From contig CM067443.1 of NCBI GenBank assembly GCA_034508935.3, positions 107,327,884 to 107,391,883 on the forward strand: a stretch of DNA of 64,000 nucleotides, in the 5' to 3' direction. This document shows, piece after piece, positions 1 to 12,630 of the stretch. Origin of the DNA: Berghia stephanieae. Its lineage: Eukaryota; Mollusca; Gastropoda; Nudibranchia; Aeolidiidae. Each line of letters begins with the position of its first letter. Within the stretch, counting starts at the first letter, position 1. A program made the position numbers and the translations under genes. Under the pieces are notes generated by a model. It made no database searches and was not told the DNA's origin. It saw only the letters and a program-made list of their open reading frames with translations.

Positions 1-107
1 GCCCCTGGGACCTCTTACTAGAAAAAGAATCAATTTTTATTTTAACTTGCCTCAATTAATTATAATTACAAGTCATCATAGAAACGGTCCTCGGAGAGAA
101 TTCTCGA

Positions 108-298
108 TATAGATAGAATGCACTTGGCCAAGGAGTTCACAACATTGCCATCCGGAAGTATAACGGACCAACACACAAACTCTGTGTAACCATGAACTTT
201 TATAGTCGGGTTAATACAGTTTAGTGAGAACAACTAAAAAACGCGGATGGCAAAAACAATAACAAAGGCCTGAGTGACGTCATCTTCGAACTATCTAT
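108..298 (+). mobile_element. CRE-bearing MITE, family A copy 1
   Basis: About 190 bp bounded by TATAGATAG and CTATCTAT inverted termini. Shares ATTGCCATCCGG, TATAACGGACCAACACAC, GCGGATGGCAAAAA and TGACGTCA with three other copies here. No coding capacity; a TA-targeting Tc1/mariner-type parent is likely. Confidence 0.8.
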
Positions 299-1415
299 TC
301 AGTACACTTCCCTTCACAATTCGATCGGAGTCTGGAAGCAAGGTGGTGATCATCCCATCAAATGCTGCTGTTACGACCCGATAACAACAAAATCTCAGAT
401 GTTCAAAACTTCAAGACTCGCAATCACAAACAGTTCGTGATATGATAATGTGTACAGAGCACTCGGCGTGTGTTTATGTTTAGGTAAACATTTTATTATA
501 TCGCCTTCACAACCGGGTTTACCAAAGGCATTTGATAGTTCCTTTGGCATCGGATTTCTTCGTTCAAATAATTAATTTTTCATGATTATAAAAGCCAACT
601 TAATGACACACCATTCAAAGATGTTCATTTATTTATTTTTTTAAACATTTTTTTTTGCTTTTTATGTGTTTCTTGTTAAAACATTGTCTACTTTCGGAGC
701 AGGACAGGAGTGGGTACTAAACCCAAGACCGCGGGTTTTTATGGATACAGAAAAGCAATGGTGGATTTGATCGCATGTTAATGGTGGCACTGCTGATTTT
801 ATGTTTAACAATGTTTTTATAAACTTGCCATTAAATATTTCATATTTAGTTCTAGATACGTCATTACAAGAATAAAAAAACAACATTTTAACGTTTTCTG
901 ATTTGATTGAGTAATTTGATAAAACATAATTAATGAATTTTCTTAAATCTTATTAATATTCCGCCTTTCCCTAATGATCTCTCTATTTGGCATGATTTTC
1001 AAAACCACATCTTTCTTTATTCTTTAAGAGAACTTGACTGAGACACACGTTTATTTTAGAGCCATGGTTTGGTGTGGTTAAAACATTTAATTTCTTAATA
1101 ACCCTAGTCTAGTGCTAATATATTTTTATATCTATAATATATATGACTTAAAATAATTTATATTTTCAAACTTGAACTTCATTTCATTTTCTCATGTCTG
1201 AGAATTTGTATACTACATTTACAAAAGAAACCTGATCTAACATGGCCATGTTCCGTCTGATTTTTGTCACTGGCCTCCTTTCCTGTCTAACCAGCAGTCA
1301 TGAAATAGTTCGTTTGAAACTTTCAAAACTTTGATTGATCAACAGGTTTTTGAATAGGGTGTAGAACGGCCTGGTATTCGCATTCCTCTGATCTAAGTAA
1401 TCTACCTTGTTTTGA
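299..1415. other. unannotated flank
   Basis: AT-rich sequence. I see no coding region, RNA gene or recognised repeat here. Confidence 0.5.
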
Positions 1416-1459
1416 AATAATAGCATGTGTAAATGTTGTTGCTCGAAGCTCGAAGAAAT

Positions 1460-1753
1460 AAATAATAACGTGAAGTTGAATGTAAGCTTCAATTTGATTA
1501 CGAAAACAGATCAAATGAACGTTTCGGGTTTCACCCTTTATTAACAAAACAGGATGATTGAAACACCACAGATGAATGAGATGATGTGGTAGTGGCGTAG
1601 TTAAGATCTTAACTACGCCACTACCACATCATCTCATTCATCTGTGGTGTTTCAATCATCCTGTTTTGTTAATAAAGGGGAAACCCGAAACGTTCATTTG
1701 ATCTGTTTTTGTAATTAAATTGAAGCTTACATTCAACTTCACGTTATTATTTA
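1460..1753. repeat. spacer-less palindrome with about 146 bp arms
   Basis: The two arms are near-identical reverse complements meeting at AAGATCTT (1603-1610). A 12 bp direct repeat, AATAATAGCATG, flanks the region at 1416-1427 and 1753-1764, compatible with a foldback element plus target duplication. Confidence 0.85.
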
Positions 1754-1764
1754 ATAATAGCATG

Positions 1765-2883
1765 CAGCATGTGAACCAAATTCTGGGTGGTAGCAGACTG
1801 GGGACAGGGGTAGATTTTTGCTGCCGAGACTATCTTCTAATCCTTCCTTAAACTCTGTTATTTGTCTCACTTCTCACTACGTTTACTCATGTTATGGAAC
1901 ATCCATAGTAAGCTGGATGCTGAAATTGACTTGAATTTTAACTACACTGTTTCAAATTCTATGCTCTATAATCTCCAAAATTTATTTTTGCAATATAGTC
2001 CTGATCTAAAATGTTGAATGTCCCTGTCTTGGACCAAAACCTTTGTACTGTAAATAACTGTTGATTGAACTGTGATCTATTTTCATATGCATATGTTTGA
2101 AAAAAGAAATGAAATAAAGCCAATGATCCCATTTTTGGGTGAGATTAAATTGTATTATTTATTTCTTGTTATGTCATTCACTATTAACCTGGGACCAATA
2201 ATATGTTATGGAGACAAACCTCGTGTCATAATTGGATTCAATAGTCTGATGTCACGTCGCCCAGCAACAGCGGCCATATTGGTTCTAAACAAAGAAAATC
2301 GGTTCTTTTTATTTTTCATGCCGGCTAGAACTTTTCATATGTCTTGTGATCAGAATGTGTAAAAGTCAAAACATGATCCGATATATATTGGGTTTTTTTC
2401 CCCTCTGGATACGCTTTTATGCTCGTCGAAGAAATATTTCATAAGGGCGTCCGCCATTGTTCCGATAGTTTAAAGCCAGTTACTATGTTACCATGCGTCA
2501 TTACGAGGGAAGTGACGTTACGACTGTTGAAGAGTATTCAAAGATGCAGATAGCAATTCTAAACACGGACTCGATATTCACAGAGATTCCTATTTCTGTT
2601 TAAACAAACAATGGTCACCCCTGGAAGAGGCGCAATGAGTTGAACAAGGCCCTTCGGTTATTGATTATTGAGTTTCGCATTAGCACACCGCAACCCTTGA
2701 TTCTTCCACCCCCACCCCACCATGTTTTCCAGTCCCTGTTCTGAGCTTGTTGTAAGCTGTGCTCCACCTTGTTGGAGATCGATTTCATTGTCAAACAATT
2801 CAACTCCACTAGGAAAGGACATCATTACAGCTCTCGTGGCTTTAAATTTGAAATTGGCAACTATTCCCGATCGCATCTTTTAA
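1765..2883. other. unannotated flank
   Basis: AT-rich; short open frames show no recognisable similarity or coding character. Confidence 0.5.
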
Positions 2884-3121
2884 CTCACTCAATCCTAGAG
2901 ATTTTTGCTACTTTTCAAAATTGGGGGGAAAAAAAGTATTAAAATGAGCATGTACATAGTTATATTCCACTACCACTAACATTTAAGAATGAAAAACATT
3001 AGCTTTGAAACTAGATACGCCTATAATTTGTCTCATAAAAATGTAATAAATGGTTAAATAGGCATGGGGTAAAAATAACCCGGGTAAACTACGGACATAG
3101 TCGGTGTTAGGGTTGAATGAG
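2884..3121 (-). mobile_element. TTAA-targeting MITE, family B copy 1
   Basis: 238 bp with inverted termini CTCACTCAATCCTA / CTCACTCAACCCTA-type (the right end reads TAGGGTTGAATGAG), flanked on both sides by TTAA. Piggybac-type target duplication; no coding capacity. Confidence 0.85.
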
Positions 3122-3338
3122 TTAAAAATATTTATTTTGTAGTTAAGATTCGCTTTAACTTTACATATATTCGGAGAGCCGAGCGGGTGTCTACTATGTA
3201 CTACTAACGTCTTCTAGACACTATTATCCCTGTTTCTTTCTAATTGTCCTGGAAGTAAATGGTTTGTATTAAACCCGGGCTAGAGTCATTTACTGCGAGA
3301 TAGGGGGAGAAAGTCGGATCTGAACGTATGCTTTGTTC

Positions 3339-3471
<133 letters not shown>

Positions 3472-4117
3472 TTTTCTTTGGAATAACGTATACCGCTAAA
3501 AACAACCGGAGTATCAATGTTTTGGTCGAGATTCCATGCCCACGAACGTTTTAACCCTAGGTCCCATTCAAACAGACCACAAATTTAGATTGCTGCTGAT
3601 ATTTATTTTTATATCAGTTCTCCTCCATCTTATATTCCTTGGACGCCTGTGGCCCATGCCTGTTACTTGCAGGCATTGAAATCCAAATATATCTAGAGAC
3701 AAATTTTACCTTGATCCATACCGTGTTCTTTTATGTTTAGAAATCACACGAATCTTCCTTAAAGTTGAGTATCATGCGCCAACGTCTTATCTGAGACTTT
3801 CGGTAACATTGATAAATTTAAATAGATTCAAAAGTTGGTGTACATGGAACTGTTTTTGTTTTGTTTTTTTTTTTTCTATTGGACGCTGCATTTGGCATAA
3901 TCATACATCTTGCACATAAGAGAGCAGTTATTAACATAACATATGTATAGGCAAAATAGGATAAAATCCCTTGAATGCCCTTAATATTAATAGTAATGCC
4001 ATAAATCTATTGATTAAAGATTACAATAATGATACACGTGGTAAAGATAGTATTTCAACTTAAATGTACTCATGTATATATGATGTACAAACATATATCT
4101 TTAACCGTGACATGCAA

Positions 4118-4131
4118 AACACACACACACT

Positions 4132-4199
<68 letters not shown>

Positions 4200-4226
4200 C
4201 AACAACAACAACAACAACAACAACAT
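4118..4226. repeat. (CA)n(CT)n(CA)n(CAA)n compound microsatellite
   Basis: Four simple tracts in series. Apparent open frames across it are simple-sequence artefacts. Confidence 0.95.
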
Positions 4227-4459
4227 TTAACAACAACCATAAATCTGATAAAGAAGGGGATTTGTGATCTTAATAATTTCACTAGCAAAAAGACATACTT
4301 CGTTGAACATCTTGTGATATCAATCCATGGTGACGCCAGATTAGGCACCAGTCATGATTGTCGCTTCTTTTGTGTTCAAGAGGGTTGTAGGTGCTGATGA
4401 TCCGCACTCATTGTTCCGTGATAGATCTTTCTTTTCTGTGCTATGAAAAGGCCCAAAGG

Positions 4460-4580
4460 TATAGATAGTATGCGCTTGGCTAAGAAACTCATAACATTGC
4501 CATGCGGAAATTAATCAGAAACGCGGATGGCAAAAAGCAATAACAAAGGCCTGAATGACGTCAACTTCATTCTATCTATA
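4460..4580 (+). mobile_element. CRE-bearing MITE, family A copy 2 (internally deleted)
   Basis: 121 bp copy with both termini (TATAGATAG...CTATCTATA) and the TGACGTCA palindrome, but lacking about 70 bp of the middle present in the other copies. Confidence 0.8.
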
Positions 4581-6069
4581 CCTAGATATGTTATGCATTT
4601 AGAAATTAAGTTCATTCCGATATTATATCGGATTTAGATGATTAGTCGCATAATAAAATACTCTTAATCATAATTTATCTAGTTGGCAAACCATTCAATA
4701 TTACTGTTGCTCGCCAGCTAAAGTATGATTATGATAATATTACAGACAATGAACGAACCACTAAAAAGACTGTCGTTGGCGACCCGAAGCACTTATTGTC
4801 TCATGTCACTTATTTATTTCCACTCGGTGCCACAATACTATCTAGAATCATCGACCTGCATTGATCAATAATGGATGAAAGACATAACACCAAGCGGAAT
4901 AATAATTGTCTGTACGCTAGCTTTGTTTCAGTGTAACACCTTTTAATAACGGCGAGACTGAATTTCTTTCAAACTTTCTTTAATTTCTCCCATAACCTCA
5001 GACTTAAAACGTTTTCACAAAGAGAGCAGTAAGCAGCGATGCAAGCGGTGTTTTATTTATGAAACTGTATGGAAATAAAGCTTAGGTCGCGACCTAATGA
5101 ATGACAATCACTGTCTATTTTATTTTCAAAACACATTAATATATGTTTTTTCATTTGTTGATTTAATATATATGGGACTAAATTTGATATCATTTTCAAA
5201 TCCTAAGATAATGCAATGCAGTAGAGAAAAAAAATGCATGACTTGTGATGCCCTAGAAAATGTGAGGTGATCTGGCAAAACCCGTCGGATGTTAGAAAAA
5301 TTCAAATCCTATATTATTATTACTCATTTCAATAGAGGCACAATTTCAGAACAAAATGCGGCTTGAATTTTGTAATTTTCTTTGGGTCCAGGTTATTCAC
5401 ATTTGAGGTGAGGGGTGTCAAGAACCCCACCCCCCCCCCCTTCCGCAGAGATTATCATACATATTTATTGCAAATTTATCCTTTTAAAAAAAGTGGCTTA
5501 GGGGTTAAACATTGTTCCATTCAGCCAATGTTAAATTTTCACCAACGAGCACATAATTACTGGCAAATCTATAAATCATAAAACTTTTTCTTACAGATTG
5601 ATTTCCTACCTTTCCTATAGTAAAGCCAATTCTATTACCCGATGACTCGAATTAATATTTGCTCAAGGAATTTATTCGTTTAATTCTATGTATTTGCTAG
5701 GTTGTAAGGCTTAATTTGACCTTGGCCTTGGAAATCGCCATTTGACCTCTTATCGGATCGATCAAAAAGATTCGTCTAAATGTTTTTTTTCTCTCTACAA
5801 TACAATAGTATAATGATTAAAATAGGCGAGTGCCTGTCGTAAGAGCCTTTATTTCCCCGCAAATATTGCAAATTGCTGGTTCCCCACTAGTAGCTACAAT
5901 TCGGTTACATTATCACCACAATAGTACTTACCCACAACATTCATACTAAAAAAAAAAAAGCCCTTCTGAAACACAACCCAAAAAAATTCCGACTTTATCT
6001 CCCCCCCCCTCCCCCATTTTTTTGGATTTTTTTTGGGTGTTGCTCTTTTTGGCTCTCTTAGTACTTTTG
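4581..6069. other. unannotated flank
   Basis: Nothing recognised except short poly-C runs near 5,431 and 6,001. Confidence 0.5.
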
Positions 6070-6372
6070 GAGAAGGAGGGGGAGGAGGAGGAGGAGGAGG
6101 AGGAGGAGGAGGAGGAGGAGGAGGAAGAGGAGGAGGATGAGCAGGAGGAGGAGGAGGAGGAGAAGCAGGAGGAGGAGGAGGAGGAGGAGAGAGGAGCAGG
6201 AGGAGGAGGAGGAAGATGAGCAGGAGGAGGAGGAGGAGGAGGCAGCAGGAGGAGGAGGAGGAGGAGGAGGAGCAGGAGGAGGAGCAGGAGGATGAGGAGG
6301 AGGAGAAGCAGGAGGAGGAGGAGCAGGAGGAGGGGAGGAGGAGGAGAAGGAGGAGGAGGTAGGAGGAGATTA
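6070..6372. repeat. (GGA)n purine tract, about 300 bp
   Basis: Imperfect GGA/GCA triplets; strongly strand-asymmetric purine/pyrimidine DNA able to form triplex or G-quadruplex structures. Confidence 0.95.
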
Positions 6373-6640
6373 CTGTGCGGCTCCTTCCTCGCTGTCGATT
6401 GCTTTGCAACTACTCTAGGACAAGAGGGTAGTGAATCAACCAGATCATGAACACTTTCATCAATGAAAGGTCTTTTTCATTACATCTTCTCCAAACTCCG
6501 GAGATTTCACTCCCTAATATCCTTACCATGTGTTTCACTTTATGTGTTTAAAGGTATTTTCTCATTTCTCATAAATATGCCGAGCCATTTTGCAATCCGT
6601 CAAAAGTTAGTTGCAATTGGGATAATTTAAAGTTTAAAGA

Positions 6641-6740
6641 AACACACACACACACACTCTCTCTCTCTCTCTCTCTCTCTCCACCCCTGTCTCCCTCTCC
6701 CCCTCCCTCCTTCCTCCTCCTCCACCTCCTCTCTCTCTCT

Positions 6741-6784
<44 letters not shown>

Positions 6785-6795
6785 TTCTCTCTTGT
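6641..6795. repeat. (CA)n(CT)n pyrimidine-rich tract
   Basis: CA run followed by CT/CCT-rich sequence. Confidence 0.92.
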
Positions 6796-6907
6796 TACGA
6801 ACCTGATCATATGATGCCAGACTTGAGTTAAATTGGATCCCGCCAACAAATAAACAAAATAGCTGGGACGGGCGCTTCCTGGTAAATTTTTTTTTGTAAT
6901 TAAAAAA

Positions 6908-7207
6908 TTGAGCTTTATATAGCGCAATATCCACTAAATGTGCCCAAAGCGTTTTACAAGGGGTCCCTGGTCAACAGCAACATTTTACATGTAGGACGGG
7001 ACATGACGCCTGTTAGGCGATATTACAGTTTTTCGGACAAAGACAACGCTGTTAACGGCCAGGTACTCATTTTACACCTGAGTACGGTGAGAGAATGTGA
7101 GTAAAGAGCCTTTTCCAAGGACTCAACTATGCGCCGAGCGCGAGGCTCGATCCCGGGACCTTCCGATCCGAAAGTGAGTGTCATACCACTAGATCACATA
7201 GCCGCAC
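6908..7207 (-). mobile_element. tRNA-headed SINE, family 1 copy a
   Basis: Minus-strand copy. The head GTGCGGCTATGTGATC... carries pol III box A/B-like sequence (box B region GGGATCGAGCC); the tail is GCGCTATATAAAGCTC. Related to four other copies here. Confidence 0.82.
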
Positions 7208-7399
7208 ATTTATGATGAATTTCGTACATTATTTCAGGAATGTATAATGATTACATTTAATAAAAATACTATAAGTTTGCTAGAGAGTTGTGTGTGGTGT
7301 TCTCATTAACTCTAAACAACCGGAGTTCGAGTTTACCCTAATAAAGCATCATAATATCTTATTGTGTCACCAAGAGAGTGCTCAGACTGTTGCCATTCA

Positions 7400-7590
7400 A
7401 GCTTCTGTCCATAATATGGATATGTCGTGTCGTAAGTAAGCTAAACTCATTCAAGAACAGACTGGATAGCTATTGGAAAAACCAAGAAATCTTCTATGAT
7501 TACAAGGCTAGCGTCACATTCTGTCTTCACGGTAATCGGCAACCGGAAGAAACAAAGATGACACCTGAGTCCAGCGAAGAGGATCATTGA
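7400..7590 (+). mobile_element. CR1/L2-like LINE, ORF2 C-terminal remnant
   Basis: Reads LNSFKNRLDSYWKNQEIFYD followed by YKAS, the typical end of CR1/L2-type ORF2 proteins (NxFKNRLDKxW...YNYKA). Short and 5'-truncated. Confidence 0.5.
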
Positions 7591-7715
7591 GAACCTGTGC
7601 TGGAAATCATCTCTAAGTATCTCTAAGTAAGTACACTAAATAAATAACGTACGTAGTCACAATTTGAAAGACTTTTAGTTAAAATAAATATCATAAATGT
7701 TTGTATTTCAAAAAT

Positions 7716-7971
7716 CTATTTTCGTTTTTTGTATTCGCTGGTTTTCCTCTTCATGATGTCGAGGCACGGTCCCAAAAGACGTTCGAAAGACTGTCGTTCC
7801 AAAAATGCCACCTTCACGTCTTCAACTGCTCGCACTGAGGCCGTTCTGAGGGAAATAATTTTAATAGCAAGTGTTTTAACATGCGAAGGAAGAGCTGAAA
7901 TAGGAGGAGTAGTAGGGGGAGAAGGAGAAGGAGGAGGAGGGTGAGGAGGGAGGAGGGGAATGGGGAAAAAG

Positions 7972-8003
<32 letters not shown>

Positions 8004-11000
8004 AAGAAGAAGAAGAAGAAGAAAAAGAGAAGAAGAAGACATGATCTTAAAATCAAAACATATGAAGCACCATAGGGAATCTCGCAGATTGAAAAAATCC
8101 ACTCTCAGCCTGCACGATCACCAAATTTATATCCCATTGAAATTTGAACCTCTTTGGGATATTTCGTACGGAATTAAGTTTTATGTCTCCCGCGAACCAA
8201 TTTTTAAATGACAGTCGGTTGTCATGTGCAAATTTAAATAGATACCTGTTATTTCGTATCGATCAATCAGAACATTAATAGAACAGAAAGTTGAAGGTGG
8301 GCTAGCAGGCGAACGCTGGGTATCGAATGATGCTTCTTTACACTGGGAAGATTCGCAGTGCGAGAATTATTCGTGAGACTTCCGTTCGCCGACAAAGCCT
8401 ACAAACATAACTCCTTACTAAGGTTTGCCGTTCCCAATATGATCCACATGTTTGACAGGACTTGAAAGAACACTGGCACTGGCACTGATTGGAAATTCAT
8501 TTGCTAAATTTATATCACATTTTTACTCGTGTTGAGAATATTCATATTTGTGGTCCTCCTCTTTACCGAATTTATTACAAATTGCAACGAATGATATAAA
8601 AATTGATGCACACGTCTCATATTGTATATGGTTGGGTTGAGAATTGATTCTTTGATTTTTACAATAGGGAATGAGATTAGCGGAAGAGTAGCGTCCCTTG
8701 ATTGGACGTCATCCGTGGAGAAGTTATTTGTAAACAAACCAACTACAAGCCAAGCGCTCCAAATAAAAAAAATATATAATTCATATTTCGGTACAAAAAT
8801 GCATATCATAATCAACGTTATGCATTTTTGTACAGAAATATGAATAACAAATGTTGTATTTGGCTTGTAGTTGGTTTGTTTAGAAATAACTTCTCCACCG
8901 GTGACGTCCAATCAAGGGACGGTACTCTTCCACTAATCTCATTCCCTATTGGTGTGTTTGCAGCTGCTGCTCAGTTTAACTCACTAAATGCTTTAAAATG
9001 GATAGAAACATGATTACAACAATGCACGTAGACAACCTGGAGCATTGATTACCTATCAATAATTTAATATGATATTAAAATATTTTAAAAGTAACTTAGG
9101 AATATAAAAAAAATATTGGATATCGCAACTATGAACCCCCCCCCCCCCCCCCCCCCCTTTCGTCTCAGCCTATCACAAGACTTTTTGGGGTCTTTGATAG
9201 GCTTTCTCTAAGAACAACGCGTCAACTCGAGGCATTGTTTTCTTATATTTTTCGGCCACAATTACTCGTCCGTTTTAAACTGACACTGCTGGTGGCTTTG
9301 TGCTGTTATTATAAAATGGGACCAACAGTGAATTTGATAAGGTTAAGGGCAGTTACAATAGCCTAAATATTAATTGTTGTGTTTTTCTTCAATGTCAGTT
9401 TACTTGCTCTATTTTATAATGAGGGATCCATCATGAAACAATATTCTGATTGTCGACAAATGGCTTCGAAAGAAGATGTTGATGTAAATTTGTAATCTCG
9501 CCATCAGACTGTCTGAAGGACCCTCACATCAAAAACGAATGTTGTTCTAAACAATACATTCGTGATGAGTGCTCAAACGTGTGCAAGAGTGTGATAGAAA
9601 ACCCTAATAATGAACACAAAATCGAAGTGTAGGTACACACAGGCACGTCGACAAAGAAACCCAAATGATCCAGATTAGTGCCATTCCAATCCATTAAAAG
9701 GGAAATTACTTATAAGTAAAACTCCTGCTGTCCTAATTAATTTGCACAAGGTGAATACATATTGCATTTGGTTCATAATATCACCACGTTTACATAATCT
9801 TATGTGACATTCAGTAACATCTGACATACAAGGAACCAACAACCATAGCATGGATTTTATAGATAGTATGCGCTTGACTAAGAAGCTCATAACATTGCCA
9901 TCCGGAAGTATAACGGACCAACACACAAAACTATGTGTAACCATGAACTTTTATAGTCTGGTTCATACAGTTTAGTGAGAAGTACTCATAAAACGTGGAT
10001 GGCAAAAACAATAACAAAGACTTGATTGACGTCATCTTCGTTCTATCTATAAGGAAAAAAAAGGAGGTATCAATTAGACAATCTGATATCTCTTACCTCG
10101 TCAAAAAATCAAATCAATGTTTATAACTCTAGTATATGTTCAAAGTAACCTCACCTTGGTTTGTCTTCAATAAGGGCCACTTCTCCAAAATATTTCCCCT
10201 TACTAAGTCGGGTGACTTCAACTTCTTGACCAGCTTTATTAACATGCACACTGACCATTCCCATCTCCACAAAGTACATCCCGTCGGCTTCATCTCCTGG
10301 CGTGACAAATGCGATCAAAAATTAATTAACAAAATGATTTTAAATAGATAGATACATATTAAAACAAAACAAAACAAAACAAAACGTCCAACAACAACAA
10401 ACCCCCCCCCCCAAAAAACAAAAACAAAAAACAAACAAACAAACAAAACAAAAGAAATACATACAGAACAAAATCAAACAGAAACTATAAAATCATGAAA
10501 TGAAAAATAAAAGCAAAACAAACAATAACGAAAAAATCCCCCAACAAGAGCAAGAAAACAGCAAACAAAAAGAAAAAAAACAACAAAGAAAGCAAACAAA
10601 AAAACCCCCCAAAAAACCCCAAAAAACCTAAAAACCTAAAAACAAAACAAAACGAATCAAACAAAACAAATTTTTTTTTTAAAGACAACAAACAAGAAAT
10701 AAAAACAAAACTATTGCCCTAACGTGCTCGAGTGTGACGTCGGTTTCAATACTACCGACGTCAGAAAAAAAAAAGACCAACCCAAAGATGGGTTTTGATA
10801 ATTTTAATGCCAGTTGTGGAACAATGAAAGAAGAGAAAAATTTTCCTCTTATTTTTCCTCTTTTTCCTTTTCTTAACCGTCCTCCTCCGCCTCTCCTCCT
10901 CCTCTTTCTTTTCTCCCTCTTCTCCGCCATTACCATCGTCTATTTTCTATACTTCCTCTTCTTATTTTCTTTTCTTTCTTTTCTTTTCCCTTTTTTTTCT

Positions 11001-11193
11001 TCACCCATTGCTTACTATTCTTACCACTCGTCTCAAGCTCACCCAACTTTCTCCCCCTCCCCCTCCCCCTCCTCTTCTGCCTCTTTCTCCGGAAAAGAAA
11101 GAATCAGGAGGGGATAAAAGGAGAAAAAAGATGATGATGAGGAGGAAGGACGCATGGATGAACAGAATGGGGAATAAGGTGGTAGTAGTGGTT

Positions 11194-11262
<69 letters not shown>

Positions 11263-11380
11263 CTCGTAGTAGTAGTAGTAGTAGTAGTAGTAGGAGAAGT
11301 AGTAGTAGTGGTAGTAGTAGTAGTAGTAGTAGTATGTAGTACTGGTAGAAGTAGTAGTAGTATTAGTAATAGTTGTTGTT

Positions 11381-11458
<78 letters not shown>

Positions 11459-11502
11459 ATAGTAGTAGTAGTAGTTGTTGTTGTTATAATAGCAGCAGCA
11501 AC

Positions 11503-11564
<62 letters not shown>

Positions 11565-11635
11565 AAGTAGTAGTAGTTGTTGTTGTTGTAGTTGTAGTAG
11601 TTGTTGTTTTTGTAATAGCAGCAGCAGCAGTAGTA

Positions 11636-11695
<60 letters not shown>

Positions 11696-11802
11696 AGTAG
11701 TAGTAGTAGAAGTAGTAGTAGTTGTTGTTGTTGTAGTTGTAGTAGTTGTTGTTGTTTTTGTAATAGCAGCAGCAGCAGTAGTAGTAGAAATAGTAGTAGT
11801 AA

Positions 11803-11864
<62 letters not shown>

Positions 11865-11976
11865 TAGTAGTAGTAGTAGTAGAAGTAGTAGTAGTTGTTG
11901 TTGTTGTAGTTGTAGTAGTTGTTGTTGTTTTTGTAATAGCAGTAGCAGTAGTAGTAGTAGTAGAAGTAGTAGTAGC

Positions 11977-12058
<82 letters not shown>

Positions 12059-12556
12059 ATAATTGATAATTACACTTCCAGTTAATGTTACATGAGCGAG
12101 GTCCCAACTCCATCATTGGCTAGTGGAACACCAGACTCTCTACGTCGTATGGTGCCGCAGCGCAATATGGGCAATTTGATAAATCCCGTAAATCCCACCT
12201 ATGGGAGGAATACGGGGAAGGGAGGTAATGAGGGAGAGCAAACTAATGTATTCTCATGTTTAAAATAATTAACTTACCTTCCTTGATGATTGCTTCGTCA
12301 CGTTTGAACTCTTTCGTCCCAAGAGCATCAGCCAAACTCATCAACTCATATTGATCCAAACTTTTAAGTATCGGGACTTCCTTCAATATCTGTTCGTACA
12401 ATTTCCTTTTCTGCAGTAAATAAACGTTTAAGCAGTGTTACAAGGAATCAATTTGTTCCGAGCCCGTCTGTAAAAGTTTGCAATTTTGTATTAAATTTGT
12501 TGGGTTTTTAAAAAATGTTGCATGGAAATTTCAAAATAAAATAGAAAGGAATTAAG

Positions 12557-12630
<74 letters not shown>

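Noticed and set aside
5894-6409. Open frames rich in Ser/Leu/Pro or Glu
   Set aside because: Translation of the GGA triplet tract; no conserved domain.
7140-7207. tRNA gene
   Set aside because: The box A/B-like sequence is the head of a SINE found in five copies; no complete cloverleaf with a functional acceptor stem was seen.
8510-8911. 133-codon minus-strand open frame
   Set aside because: Falls across the hairpin MITE arms and has no coding character.
11008-12116. Long Ser/Val- and Leu/Tyr-only open frames on both strands
   Set aside because: Pure products of the TAG triplet array; no non-repetitive coding sequence.
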